Assembly (NCBI RefSeq): GCF_036248255.1
Contig: NZ_CP109178.1
Span: forward strand, 2,418,001 to 2,482,000
Length of the DNA stretch: 64,000 nucleotides
Direction of reading: 5' to 3'
From: Streptomyces sp. NBC_01717
Lineage (GTDB): Bacteria; Actinomycetota; Actinomycetes; Streptomycetales; Streptomycetaceae
The notes under the pieces were generated by a model, which did not search any database, was not told where the DNA came from, and saw only the letters and a list, made by a program, of their open reading frames with translations. The translations under genes and the position numbers were made by a program. Positions 24,350 through 32,681 of this stretch are shown here, piece by piece (the first letter of the stretch is position 1; each line of letters begins with the position of its first letter).

Positions 24350-25533
24350 GCCGGTGTCATCCCCAACTCATCGCCGTGCGCTTGAAGCGCCTGCACCAGC
24401 AGACGGTTCCGGAACTCGTCCGACACGCCCGTGTACAGCGCCGTCGTCGAAGCATGGGCGTGCCCGGCCTGGTCGGTCACGAATCGCTCGGGATAGCCGA
24501 ACTCGACCAAGTGCGTGATGTACGAATGGCGCAGACAGTGCAGGTCCAGCTCCTGCGGCAACCCTGCTGCCACCCGGGCGTGCACGAATGCCTGGTTCGC
24601 GCAGTGCCGCGACAGCCGGCCACGCCGCTCGGTCATCCACAGCGCCGGATGCCGCCCTGGCGCGAACAGCGGACGAATCTCGTCCACCCACTGCTCCAGC
24701 ACCGGCACGATCCAGTCCATCTCCGGCACGGTCAGTACCGTGCGTCGCTTCGGCGCCCCGCCCCGCGACGCCTTGCCATACCGGACGAAAAACGCCCCGA
24801 AGCGGCCGAAGGCCGTCGCCTTGGGATTGTGCCGCAGATCGACCAGATCCAGGCCGCACGTCTCCTGTCGGCGCAGCCCGTAGGCGTACACCGTCTTGAG
24901 TACCGCAGCATCCCGCATCGCCGCCAGCGTTCCCTTGCGCCGCCTGGACCGAATCTCCTCCACCCGCCCGTCCGCCGCGTCGAACAGCAACTGCACCTCG
25001 TCGTAGCTCAACGGACGCCGCCGGGCATCGCCCTCGTACTCGCTGACGTGGCTGATGCTGTTCCACTCGTGGAAGATCTGCTGTGGTGCCCCGCCGAACC
25101 GACGCAGGCACTCCGTCGACCAGCCGTACCGGCGGTCCGTGACGAAATCGCAGAACAGCTGCAACACCACCTGATAACCGCGGGCGGTCGACACCGCGAC
25201 CGGCCGCCCCGACGCCGTACGCAGTTGGCCGATGAACGCCTCGCCCTCGGCCGGCTGCCACTCCCATGGGTACTGGCCCGAGAACTCGGCGAGCCGGCGC
25301 ACCAGCGCGATCCGCGGGGCGATCGTCTGGGACTCCTGCAGAAACCGGGCTCGTTGCTGCCGCGCCCACCCCGACAGCATCGCCTCGAACACCGCGGATG
25401 CCGGGTCCAGCAGGGCCACATCCTCCACCAGCTCCAATCGCACGGAACCGGCTAACTCACCTGAATTCGCCACCTCGACCTCCGTTGTATCGAATGCAAC
25501 ATTGTTGAGGCTGACGCAGCGTCGGGTCAACAC
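24346..25533 (-). CDS. tyrosine site-specific recombinase
   Basis: A 395-residue integrase. The annotated start is GTG 25531-25533; a shorter start is possible. The catalytic set is complete: R in YAYGLRRQETCGL, K in the beta hairpin VRYGKASRGG, H-x2-R in LDLHCLRHSYITHL, H in QAGHAHASTTALY and the nucleophile Y in TTALYTGVSD. The N-terminal 180 residues contain the core-binding helices. It is coupled to the HTH and zinc-ribbon genes. No recognisable attachment site or tRNA is nearby, so the target is unknown. The order recombinase-HTH-recombinase fits a Tn554-like transposon rather than an ICE integrase. Confidence 0.9.
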   Translation of the reverse strand: MLTRRCVSLNNVAFDTTEVEVANSGELAGSVRLELVEDVALLDPASAVFEAMLSGWARQQRARFLQESQTIAPRIALVRRLAEFSGQYPWEWQPAEGEAFIGQLRTASGRPVAVSTARGYQVVLQLFCDFVTDRRYGWSTECLRRFGGAPQQIFHEWNSISHVSEYEGDARRRPLSYDEVQLLFDAADGRVEEIRSRRRKGTLAAMRDAAVLKTVYAYGLRRQETCGLDLVDLRHNPKATAFGRFGAFFVRYGKASRGGAPKRRTVLTVPEMDWIVPVLEQWVDEIRPLFAPGRHPALWMTERRGRLSRHCANQAFVHARVAAGLPQELDLHCLRHSYITHLVEFGYPERFVTDQAGHAHASTTALYTGVSDEFRNRLLVQALQAHGDELGMTPA

Positions 25534-25570
25534 CTGAGGCAGAAGTCCCGGGCGCAGACCCGATGCTCAC

Positions 25571-26338
25571 TCACCTGTCGCCGGGACCAGCAAGTACGAA
25601 GTCCTCGCGCGAGAGACTATGTTGCGCTGCCTGCAACAGTCGCTGTTCCGCGATTGACGCGTAGTGCTCGGTCTTCTCCACGCCGATGAAGTCCCTGCCT
25701 TCCAGCAGAGCTGCCACCCCCGTGGAGCCGGAGCCGGCACAGAAGTCGAGCACCGTGCCGCCCTCGGGGCTGATCTTGACCAGCTCGCGCATCACCTCGA
25801 CCGGCTTCTGCGTGATGTGCTGACGCTTCGCCCCCGAGGGCTGCGACGCCGAGTACAAGCCGGGCAGATAGACCGGGTTCCGGGAGCCGTCGATCGCCCC
25901 CTTGCTGGCCCAGACAATGAATTCACAGTTCTGGGTGAACCGACCCTTCTGCGGCCTGGCCTGCGGCTTGTGCCAGGCCAGCACGCCGCGCCACAGCCAT
26001 CCGGCCGCCTGGATCGCGTCCGTCGTGGTGGGCAGCTGGCGCCAGTCAGTGAACAGCAACGCGGTCCCGCCGGTCTTCGTGAGACGGTGGGCTTCGGTCA
26101 TGATCTGCGTCAGCCAGAACGAGTAAGACCTCTGGTCCATGTTCTCGCCGGTGAAGTCAGCGAGGTCGTTCTTGGAATCGGCAGAGGTGTACTTCTGCTT
26201 CGCGGAGCGGGTGGTGCGCTCCTTCGCGGTCCGACCGCCGGAGTTGTACGGCGGATCGGTAATGACAGAGTCGACGCAGCCGTCCGGAAGGCCGGCGAGA
26301 ACACTGAGGGCGTCGCCCTGGTGCAGGGAGAAAGGCAA
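25571..26338 (-). CDS. DNA adenine-N6/cytosine-N4 methyltransferase
   Basis: A 255-residue enzyme from ATG 26336-26338. DPPY (28-31) near the N-terminus and the AdoMet-binding motif DFCAGSGSTGVAALLEGRDF near 205 give the beta order (catalytic motif first). The 'GaKRQHITQKPVEVMRELVK' stretch before it is the usual motif of solitary type II-like enzymes. No target-recognition domain of large size and no restriction partner are visible, so it is probably an orphan methyltransferase protecting the element's DNA. Divergent from the conjugation operon across a shared double promoter. Confidence 0.92.
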   Translation of the reverse strand: MPFSLHQGDALSVLAGLPDGCVDSVITDPPYNSGGRTAKERTTRSAKQKYTSADSKNDLADFTGENMDQRSYSFWLTQIMTEAHRLTKTGGTALLFTDWRQLPTTTDAIQAAGWLWRGVLAWHKPQARPQKGRFTQNCEFIVWASKGAIDGSRNPVYLPGLYSASQPSGAKRQHITQKPVEVMRELVKISPEGGTVLDFCAGSGSTGVAALLEGRDFIGVEKTEHYASIAEQRLLQAAQHSLSREDFVLAGPGDR

Positions 26339-26462
26339 AGAGGAACCCCTAATCGGGTGCGGAGTCGCGGAGGGAACTACCCGTCTCGCACAGGAGTCCT
26401 CGCGGGCCGGAAGTGGGCATGCAGAAGCCCAGGGCCGCAGACTGAGGAGGGCGAGGGGAGTC

Positions 26463-26577
26463 CAAAAACTGTAGAGGCGAATCCGCCGACGACCAAGAAG
26501 TGCGTTGCTGAGGTGCCGGATTCCGGTACCTCACGCCCACTTTTTGGTCAACCGCCGATCCGCGCCTACTGTTTTTG
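26463..26577. promoter_or_regulatory. symmetric divergent promoters around a 25-bp palindrome
   Basis: Rightward promoter: TTGGTC (26544-26549), 17 bases, TACTGT (26567-26572). Leftward promoter on the minus strand: TTGGTC (26496-26491), 17 bases, TACAGT (26473-26468). The two arms, 26463-26504 and 26534-26577, are near-perfect inverted repeats. Between them lies the palindrome TGAGGTGCCGGA-T-TCCGGTACCTCA (26509-26533). The layout allows one repressor to control the methyltransferase and the conjugation operon together. Confidence 0.75.
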
Positions 26578-26792
26578 AACCGCCCGGCGCACACCGCCGC
26601 TGGCTACCCTTCCGCCACATCTCACGGAGGTACCCCCTTGCCCCGGCACACCTAGCTCACGGCCCGGCCACGCGGAGCGAGCGGCAACTCGCCCGCGCCG
26701 GCCCGTCCCGATCGCCCACCCCGGCCGCCGCGCCCTTCCATCACGCCTCGCGCACGCGGCACGCCGGACACCGCACCTCGAAGGACACGCTC

Positions 26793-26855
26793 ATGACATC
26801 TCGCTACCCGCCCATGCCCGAAACCGCTGACCGGCGAGCGATCCGCTCCGGTTGA
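26793..26855 (+). CDS. 20-residue leader peptide coupled to the hydrolase gene
   Basis: ATG at 26793 follows AAGGA and encodes MTSRYPPMPETADRRAIRSG. Its stop (26853-26855) overlaps the TTG start of the next gene as TTGA. It may be a short leader that delivers ribosomes to the weak TTG start, or the displaced N-terminus of the hydrolase after an indel. The 200 bases upstream (26580-26792) hold no other gene. Confidence 0.45.
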   Translation: MTSRYPPMPETADRRAIRSG

Positions 26856-27985
26856 AGGCGCTCGCCGCCGGCATCGGCGTCGTCTTCCTTTCTCCGATCC
26901 TGATCGCCGGCACCGGCATGATGATGGCCTCCTCCGCCGACGCCGTGCAGAGCAGCGGCTCCTTCAGCAGCTGCCTGACAGACATCGACACGGACAAGGT
27001 CGCCGAGCAGGTCACCAAGATCCTCGACGGGGCGTCCGGCAAGAACGTCCACATCAAGGGCCTTGATCTGCCCGCCGAGCAGGTCCCCAACGCCCAGACG
27101 ATCGTGGCCGCCGGCCTCTCGCTCGACGTCCCCAAGAAGGGACAGATCGTCGCGCTCGCCACGGCGATGCAGGAGAGCCGGCTGCGCAACCTCAACTATG
27201 GCGACAGGGATTCCCTCGGCCTGTTCCAGCAGCGTCCCTCTCAGGGCTGGGGCAGCGCCCAGCAGATCCGCGACCCTGTCTACGCCTCCGAGCAGTTCTA
27301 CAAGCACTTGCTCAAGGTCGACGGCTGGCAGCAGATGACCGTCACCCAGGCCGCCCAAGCCGTGCAGAAGTCCGGCCTGCCGGACGCGTACGCGCAGTGG
27401 GAGAACCTGGCCACCGCGCTGCAGGACGCTATCGCCAAGACCTTCCCGGGCGGTGGCAACGACGCGGACGGCAAGGACGCGGACCAGGGCAAGAAGCCGT
27501 CGACCAGTACGACCGGCTGCGCGCCGGGCCAGGACGGCTCCGGCTTCGGCCGCATCCCCGAGGGAAGCGTCCCGAAGGGCTACGCGATCCCCAAGGACGC
27601 CGATCCGAAGGCGCGCAAGGCCATCGAGTGGGCGATGCACCAGCTCGGCACGCTCTACCAGTGGGGCGGCTCCTGCACGAACTCGCACGGCCCCGACCCC
27701 ATGGGTCGCTGCGACTGCAGCTCGCTGATGCAGCAGGCGTACGCGCATGTCGGCGTCACGCTCACCCGCACCACGTACACGCAGGTCAATGAGGGTAAGG
27801 CGGTATCGCCCGCCCAACTGCAGCCCGGTGACCTGATCTTCAGCCGCGGCAGCGCCGCACGGCCTGAGCACGTCGGCATGTACATGGGCGAGGGCCTCGT
27901 CATCGAGGCGCCGCGCACCGCCAAGCCAGTCCGGATCACCCCGATCAAGGACTGGACGATTCTCGCCGCCCGCCGCGTCCTCTGA
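26852..27985 (+). CDS. conjugative peptidoglycan hydrolase, transglycosylase-like plus NlpC/P60
   Basis: A 377-residue protein starting at TTG 26852, coupled to the leader peptide. A hydrophobic N-terminal anchor (LAAGIGVVFLSPILIAG) is followed by a lysozyme-like domain with IVALATAMQESRLRNLNYG and DSLGLFQQRPSQGWG (glutamate of MQESR as catalytic acid). A linker leads to an NlpC/P60 domain with GRCDCSSLMQQAYAHVGV (catalytic Cys) and RPEHVGMYMGEGLVIEAP (catalytic His). Two-domain hydrolases of this type open the cell wall for type IV secretion channels in Gram-positive conjugation. First structural gene of the transfer operon. Confidence 0.9.
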   Translation: MKALAAGIGVVFLSPILIAGTGMMMASSADAVQSSGSFSSCLTDIDTDKVAEQVTKILDGASGKNVHIKGLDLPAEQVPNAQTIVAAGLSLDVPKKGQIVALATAMQESRLRNLNYGDRDSLGLFQQRPSQGWGSAQQIRDPVYASEQFYKHLLKVDGWQQMTVTQAAQAVQKSGLPDAYAQWENLATALQDAIAKTFPGGGNDADGKDADQGKKPSTSTTGCAPGQDGSGFGRIPEGSVPKGYAIPKDADPKARKAIEWAMHQLGTLYQWGGSCTNSHGPDPMGRCDCSSLMQQAYAHVGVTLTRTTYTQVNEGKAVSPAQLQPGDLIFSRGSAARPEHVGMYMGEGLVIEAPRTAKPVRITPIKDWTILAARRVL

Positions 27986-27993
27986 CGCCGCCT

Positions 27994-28018
27994 CCCGCCC
28001 GGCACCGCTCCGGGCGGG
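27994..28018 (+). terminator. hairpin between hydrolase and pilin-like gene
   Basis: CCCGCCCGG (27994-28002) pairs with CCGGGCGGG (28010-28018). Probably an attenuating or processing hairpin, because the operon continues. Confidence 0.4.
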
Positions 28019-28123
28019 CCGCCGGCGCGGCCCCTTCCGCGCCCCGAGCGCACCTCCCCCTCCGCTTCCCCTTTCCCGCCGGCCCTCGCCTGGCCCGTGT
28101 ATGCAAGGAGCCTCGCCACACCT

Positions 28124-28438
28124 ATGTCTGTCCCTCTCGCAGACCGCGTCATCCAGCTCGCCTACGACCCAGGAATCTCGCCCAAGGGCGGTGGCCTGCC
28201 CGGCCTGAGCGTGCTGAAGAACGTCGTCAACAGCATCAACATGTTCGGGATCATCGCCGTCGTCGGCGCCCTCGCCGTCTCGCTCGGCGTATGGGCCTGG
28301 GGTCACCACACCGGTGGTCACCAGGCCGAGGCCAACGGAAAGAAGGGCGCGGTCGTAGCCGCGGGCGCCGCCCTCGGTCTGGGTGCCGCGAACGGCATCG
28401 TCGCGTTCTTCTCCGGCCTGGGGTCTCAGGTCCATTGA
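28124..28438 (+). CDS. small two-TM conjugation protein (DUF6112-like, VirB2 position)
   Basis: A 104-residue protein; ATG at 28124, AAGGAG 12 bases upstream. Two membrane segments: MFGIIAVVGALAVSLGVWAW and KGAVVAAGAALGLGAANGIV. A glycine-rich N-terminal part (ISPKGGGLPGL) precedes them. Size, topology and position directly after the cell-wall hydrolase fit the pilin-like or TrbC/VirB2-like component of actinobacterial T4SS operons; the DUF6112 name is from memory of the family layout. Confidence 0.75.
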   Translation: MSVPLADRVIQLAYDPGISPKGGGLPGLSVLKNVVNSINMFGIIAVVGALAVSLGVWAWGHHTGGHQAEANGKKGAVVAAGAALGLGAANGIVAFFSGLGSQVH

Positions 28439-29130
28439 TGCGGAACCGATTCCCGTCCTTTTCGCTGTCCTCGTACGGAACGGGCTGGTCGGCCAACCGG
28501 CGCATCGCGATCGTCGCCTCAGCCGTCGCCGTCCTGCTCGCCATCGCCGGGATCGTCGCCCTGCTGACCGGCGGCGGCAACGGCCACCAGGCCCCGGACA
28601 CCGCCGCGCCCGCCCCGACTGGCAGCCCGTCCTCCTCCGAGGCCGCCCCCAAGCCTTCCTCCGGATCCGGTTCGGTGCCCAAACCCCCGCAGATCGCCGA
28701 ACCGGTCGCCTACGCCAAGGCGGCGGCCCAGATGCTGTGGTCCTACGACACCCGCGACACCAACCGCGACCAGCAACTGGCCGGCATGCGCGCCTGGATG
28801 ACCACCGAGACCAAGTACGCCGACTGGGCCTCGGTCTCCGGCCAGGTCCCCGATCCGCTGCTGTGGTCGCGGATGGCCGACCAGGACCAGCACGCCACCG
28901 CCAGCATCACCGAGGGCCACTACCCCTCCGCGTTCAAGGCGGCCCTGGCCGACGACCCGTCCGCGATCACCCAGGCATACATCTACGTCGTCACCGTCAA
29001 CGGCAAGCAGACGCTCAGCTGGAAGAAGGGCGGCGGCGGAGCCGAGGAGAGGGCAGTGACCCTCGCCGTGCAGTGCCGCCCGAACCACGACTGCACCCTG
29101 GCCGCCATCGCACCGAGCGTCACGCAGTGA
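28438..29130 (+). CDS. VirB8-position conjugation protein
   Basis: A 230-residue protein; ATG overlaps the previous stop as TGATG. One N-terminal membrane anchor (RRIAIVASAVAVLLAIAGIV) is followed by a Pro/Ser/Thr linker and an extracellular alpha/beta domain (MLWSYDTRDTNRDQQLAGMR, YIYVVTVNGKQTLSW). The layout matches VirB8/TcpC-like NTF2-fold scaffold proteins of T4SS. The paired cysteines near the C-terminus (QCRPNHDCT) may form a disulfide outside the membrane. Confidence 0.75.
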   Translation: MRNRFPSFSLSSYGTGWSANRRIAIVASAVAVLLAIAGIVALLTGGGNGHQAPDTAAPAPTGSPSSSEAAPKPSSGSGSVPKPPQIAEPVAYAKAAAQMLWSYDTRDTNRDQQLAGMRAWMTTETKYADWASVSGQVPDPLLWSRMADQDQHATASITEGHYPSAFKAALADDPSAITQAYIYVVTVNGKQTLSWKKGGGGAEERAVTLAVQCRPNHDCTLAAIAPSVTQ

Positions 29131-29151
29131 CCCGCGCCTGAGACAAGAAAG

Positions 29152-29166
29152 GAGGAGTAACTCCTC
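29152..29166 (+). promoter_or_regulatory. Shine-Dalgarno hairpin before the VirB6-like gene
   Basis: GAGGAG-TAA-CTCCTC is a perfect 6-bp inverted repeat that includes the ribosome binding site and touches the GTG start at 29167. When folded it would hide the site. See findings. Confidence 0.6.
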
Positions 29167-30543
29167 GTGGGTTTCTGTGATTTCCCCTTGGCAGACAAGC
29201 TGTGCGCCGTCGGCGACGCGGTGGATTTCGCCTCGGACCCCGGCAAGGCCATCGGTGACTGGATGGCGAAGTCCGCCGGTGAACTGGCAGCCGCCGCAGC
29301 CGATTTGGCCGCCGAGGCCGTCAACACCACCACGAAGGTGGACCTGAACGCCGGATGGTTCGTCGACAACTACGAGATGTTGCTGCCACTGGGCCTGGTC
29401 CTGCTGGTCGCGACGTTCTGCGCCCAGCTTGTCCGGGCAGCCATCCGGCGCGACGGACATGCGCTGACACAGGCGTTCACCGGCACCATGAGCGGCGTCC
29501 TGTTCGCCTTCTGTGCCATCGCCTTCACCACGGTCGCCGTCGAAGTGGTCGACGCCGTCAGCGACGGCCTGTTCAAGACCGCACACCTGAACATCGAGTC
29601 GGCCGTGCGCCGCATCGTGAAGGTCAACCAGATCGGCGGCCTGTCCGGCTTGGGCTGGCTCGTGCCAGTCGTCGCCGGCCTCGGCGCAGCCATCGGCGCC
29701 TTCCTCTACTGGTGCGTGATGATGGTCCGCAAGGTCGGCATCCTCGTCATGGTCACGCTGGCCGTCTTCGCATCCGCCGGCGGCGGCTGGGAGGTCGCCC
29801 GGCGCTGGCGCAAGGGCTGGATCGAAGCCACCGCCACCCTCGTGGTCTCCAAGCTGCTGATGACCGTGATCTTCGTGCTCGGGATCGCCGCCATGGGCAA
29901 AACCGAGGCCAAGGACGGCATCGCCGCTCTGGCCGACGTCATGTCCGGCATCGTGATCACGGTCTTGGTATTGCTCTGCCCGTACGCCGTCTTCAAGTTC
30001 GTCCACTGGGCAGCCGACGGCACCGACGGCGAGTCCATCCACCGCGCCGGCGGCGCCGGAGCGCAGATCGCCAAGGCGCATGCCGAGAAGGCCGCCCGCA
30101 AGGCCGCCGCAGCTGCCGCCACCGCCGGAACCGGTGGCGCTGCCGCCGGAGCAGGCGCCGCACCGCAGGGCCCCGACGCCAGCGGGGGCGGCTTCCCCGG
30201 CGACGTCGCCGCCAACCCGACCGGCGGCGGCGGAGAGGGCAACGAAGGTTCGCAAAGCGGCGGAACGGGCGTCTCGCCCGGTGGCGATGCCGTCAAGTCC
30301 GGTCTGGAGAAGGCCGTCCAGCCCGCGCCGACGAGCGTGTCCGACGACACCAGCAGCCAGGTGGGCGGCAGCCCGGGGCCGGGAGGATCCGGCGCGAATG
30401 CCGCATCCGGCCAGGGCGGCGGATGGCAGTCCGCTCCGCCGACCACGACTCCGCCGCCGCAGGGCGCACCCCCGTCCTCCGGCTCACAGAACGCCACGTC
30501 AAGCGGGTCGGCCTCACCGCCGCCGCCTCCGACCAGCCTCTGA
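29167..30543 (+). CDS. VirB6/TrbL-like polytopic membrane protein
   Basis: A 458-residue protein; GTG at 29167. About six membrane segments lie in residues 70-290 (YEMLLPLGLVLLVATFCAQL, MSGVLFAFCAIAFTTVAVEV, LVPVVAGLGAAIGAFLYWCV, VGILVMVTLAVFASAGGGW and LMTVIFVLGIAA). A long Gly/Ala/Pro/Ser-rich cytoplasmic tail (about 310-458) follows. The arrangement matches the channel-forming VirB6/TrbL component. Its start is masked by a potential hairpin. The gene stands between the VirB8-like and SCO6880 genes, as in other actinomycete transfer operons. Confidence 0.85.
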   Translation: MGFCDFPLADKLCAVGDAVDFASDPGKAIGDWMAKSAGELAAAAADLAAEAVNTTTKVDLNAGWFVDNYEMLLPLGLVLLVATFCAQLVRAAIRRDGHALTQAFTGTMSGVLFAFCAIAFTTVAVEVVDAVSDGLFKTAHLNIESAVRRIVKVNQIGGLSGLGWLVPVVAGLGAAIGAFLYWCVMMVRKVGILVMVTLAVFASAGGGWEVARRWRKGWIEATATLVVSKLLMTVIFVLGIAAMGKTEAKDGIAALADVMSGIVITVLVLLCPYAVFKFVHWAADGTDGESIHRAGGAGAQIAKAHAEKAARKAAAAAATAGTGGAAAGAGAAPQGPDASGGGFPGDVAANPTGGGGEGNEGSQSGGTGVSPGGDAVKSGLEKAVQPAPTSVSDDTSSQVGGSPGPGGSGANAASGQGGGWQSAPPTTTPPPQGAPPSSGSQNATSSGSASPPPPPTSL

Positions 30544-30557
30544 TCCCCTGCCCGCCT

Positions 30558-30598
30558 ACCGGGGGCGGGACGTGCACGCCACCTCCCGCCCCCGGGTT
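30558..30598 (+). terminator. hairpin between VirB6-like and SCO6880 genes
   Basis: ACCGGGGGCGGGA (30558-30570) pairs with TCCCGCCCCCGGGT (30584-30597). Possibly attenuates read-through to the ATPase genes. Confidence 0.45.
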
Positions 30599-30624
30599 CC
30601 ACCCGCGCCTCCAGGACCCGCCCC

Positions 30625-32097
30625 TTGACTGATCTCTCCGTCGCCCCGGTCACGGTGAAGTTCCCGCACCGGTCCCGCCGCGGCATCCTCCTCGGCCTCT
30701 CCCTACCCCAACTCATCCTCGTTTCCTGCACGTTGGCGGTGCTTCTGATGACGGTGGTCTCCACCGGACTGCTCGGCGCCGTCGCCCTGGCGCCGCTGTG
30801 GGCCACTTCCGGTGCCCTCGTCGCGATCCGCCGTCACGGCCGCTCCCTCATCGACTGGGCACCGATCGTCACCCGCTACGCACACCGCCGCCGTACAGGC
30901 CAGACCCTCTGGCTCGCCCGGCCCGTCACCCGGCCCCGGCAGGACGGCGTCCTCCACCTGCCCGGCACCACCGCCTCCCTCAAGGTGGTCACCCCCGGCG
31001 ACTCCGCCAACCAGGCTGCGGCCGTCCACGACCCGCACCAGCAGACCCTGACCGCCATCGCCCGCGTCAGCAGCCGCGCCTTCGCCCTCCTCGACCCCGC
31101 CACCCAGAACCACAACGTGAGCAGTTGGGGACGCGCGCTCGCAGGCATCGCCCGTACCGGTCATATCGCCACCGTGCAGGTGCTGGAGCGCACCGTCCCC
31201 GACAGCGGCGACACCCTCACCCGCCACTGGACCCAGAACGGGCAGCCCCAGACCCCCGTCGCCGGACAGATCTACTCCGAACTGGTCTCCTCGGCCGGCC
31301 CCGCCGCAGCCCCGCACGAGACCTACCTCGCCATCTCCCTCGGCCTCAAAGCCGCCCGGCGCCTGATCAACCAGGCCGGCGGAGGCTTGCCCGGGGCGTT
31401 CACCGTCATGGAGCAGACCACCGCCTCCATCGCCCAGGCCGCCCGCAACGCCGGACTCCAGGTCACCGGGTGGCTGACCTCGCGGGAGATCGCCGCTGTC
31501 ATCCGCACTGCCTACGACCCCAAGGCCCTCGCGGCCCTCCAGCAGTGGTCCGAGAGCGGCCGCGCCGAGGCCGACCCCGCAGCCGCCGGGCCCGTCGTCC
31601 AGTTCGAGGAGTACGACCGCCTCGCCACCGACAGCGCACGGCATGCGACGTACTGGGTGGAGAACTGGCCGCGCACCGAAATGGGAGCCGGGTTCCTGCA
31701 CGGGATCATGTTCACGGCCGGAGTGCGGCGCAGCCTCTCCCTTATATACGTGCCGCAGGGGCTCGAGTCCGCGCTGCGGGACGTCCAGAGGAAGAAAGCG
31801 GCGATCATCGCCGACGCCAACGAACGGGCCCGCCGGGGGCAGGTCGACAGCGAGGAAGACTCCGTCGAGTACGCCGACGTCAAGCAGCGTGAGCGCCAGC
31901 TCATCGCCGGGCACGCGGACGTGGCCCTCACCGGCCTGGTCACCGTCACCGCCGAGACCGACGCCCTCCTGGACGCCGCCTGCGCACAGATCGAGACCCA
32001 CGCCGTCACTTCCGGCGTCGATCTCCGACGGCTCAACTACCAGCAGCCAGACGCCTTCGCCCTCACCGCGCTCCCGCTCGCCCGGACCGCCCTGTGA
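30625..32097 (+). CDS. SCO6880-family conjugation protein
   Basis: A 490-residue protein starting at TTG 30625. Residues 25-70 hold two membrane helices (PQLILVSCTLAVLLMTVVST, LLGAVALAPLWATSGA), like VirB3/PrgI. A large soluble part resembles the N-terminal half of VirB4 without the ATPase domain (SSRAFALLDPATQNHNVSSW, ETYLAISLGLKAARRLINQA, WVENWPRTEMGAGFLHGIMF). Such proteins are annotated as the SCO6880 family. It pairs with the downstream VirB4-like ATPase, so the VirB3-VirB4 function is split over two genes. Confidence 0.85.
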   Translation: MTDLSVAPVTVKFPHRSRRGILLGLSLPQLILVSCTLAVLLMTVVSTGLLGAVALAPLWATSGALVAIRRHGRSLIDWAPIVTRYAHRRRTGQTLWLARPVTRPRQDGVLHLPGTTASLKVVTPGDSANQAAAVHDPHQQTLTAIARVSSRAFALLDPATQNHNVSSWGRALAGIARTGHIATVQVLERTVPDSGDTLTRHWTQNGQPQTPVAGQIYSELVSSAGPAAAPHETYLAISLGLKAARRLINQAGGGLPGAFTVMEQTTASIAQAARNAGLQVTGWLTSREIAAVIRTAYDPKALAALQQWSESGRAEADPAAAGPVVQFEEYDRLATDSARHATYWVENWPRTEMGAGFLHGIMFTAGVRRSLSLIYVPQGLESALRDVQRKKAAIIADANERARRGQVDSEEDSVEYADVKQRERQLIAGHADVALTGLVTVTAETDALLDAACAQIETHAVTSGVDLRRLNYQQPDAFALTALPLARTAL

Positions 32098-32191
32098 GCC
32101 GGGCCCGTCCCCGCCGGTCAGCACTGTGGCGCCCGCTGCTCTTCGACCATCCGTCACCACCCCTGCCTCCCGGCAGGAAGGACCACCACCT

Positions 32192-32653
32192 TTGACCTCT
32201 CCCACGCGTCCGGACGACGGGCACCCCTACCTCCGCGCCGCGAGCGCCGGGGTCCGCCACCACACCCGGGCCCTATCGCCGTCGGCCGCGAACCCGCCCC
32301 GGCCGGCGGACCGGCTGCACCTTGACGTGCTGCACGCCCACCTCACCGCCCTGCACCAGCTCTTGGACCGGCTCGCCGAAAGCACTCGGCCTCCGCACCC
32401 CGCCGCCGGCCGCCACCTCGCCACCGCGCACACCCGCCTCTGGCAGGCCACCAGCGAGGTCCACTCCGCCTTCCACCTGCTACCCAACAACACAGCAGCA
32501 GAAGCCGAGTCGAGCGCATGCCATCCAGAGCGGCTGCCCGAGGGACCGCCCGTGCTCACGATCTGTCAGCGCCACCTCGCCGCCGGACACGTCATCCGCC
32601 GCAAGACCACCCCCACCGACCTCCGCCCGCACACCACGGCCTGCGTGCGATGA
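32192..32653 (+). CDS. hypothetical transfer-operon protein (DUF6238-like)
   Basis: A 153-residue protein; TTG at 32192, AGGAAGG 12 bases upstream. It reads PYLRAASAGVRHHTRALSPS, LHLDVLHAHLTALHQLLDRL and LATAHTRLWQATSEVHSAFH, then ICQRHLAAGHVIRRKTTPTD with a single cysteine. A helical protein found between SCO6880 and VirB4 genes in related clusters; the DUF number is remembered, not checked. Role unknown. Confidence 0.65.
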   Translation: MTSPTRPDDGHPYLRAASAGVRHHTRALSPSAANPPRPADRLHLDVLHAHLTALHQLLDRLAESTRPPHPAAGRHLATAHTRLWQATSEVHSAFHLLPNNTAAEAESSACHPERLPEGPPVLTICQRHLAAGHVIRRKTTPTDLRPHTTACVR

Positions 32654-32681
32654 GCACCACCCGCAGAAACGAGGGCCACCG

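Larger units (their letters stand above)
21638..25533 (-). mobile_element. three-gene tyrosine-recombinase module (Tn554/RIT-like)
   Basis: Recombinase, HTH regulator and zinc-ribbon recombinase-like gene are consecutive and partly overlapping on one strand. Element ends were not identifiable by eye, so the coordinates are those of the genes only. A transposase remnant lies just to the right of the module's 3' end, consistent with a hot spot for insertions. Confidence 0.55.

Noticed and set aside
28519..30255. A 578-codon minus-strand frame opposite the VirB8/VirB6-like genes
   Set aside because: Same antisense effect; membrane segments and gene order support the plus strand.
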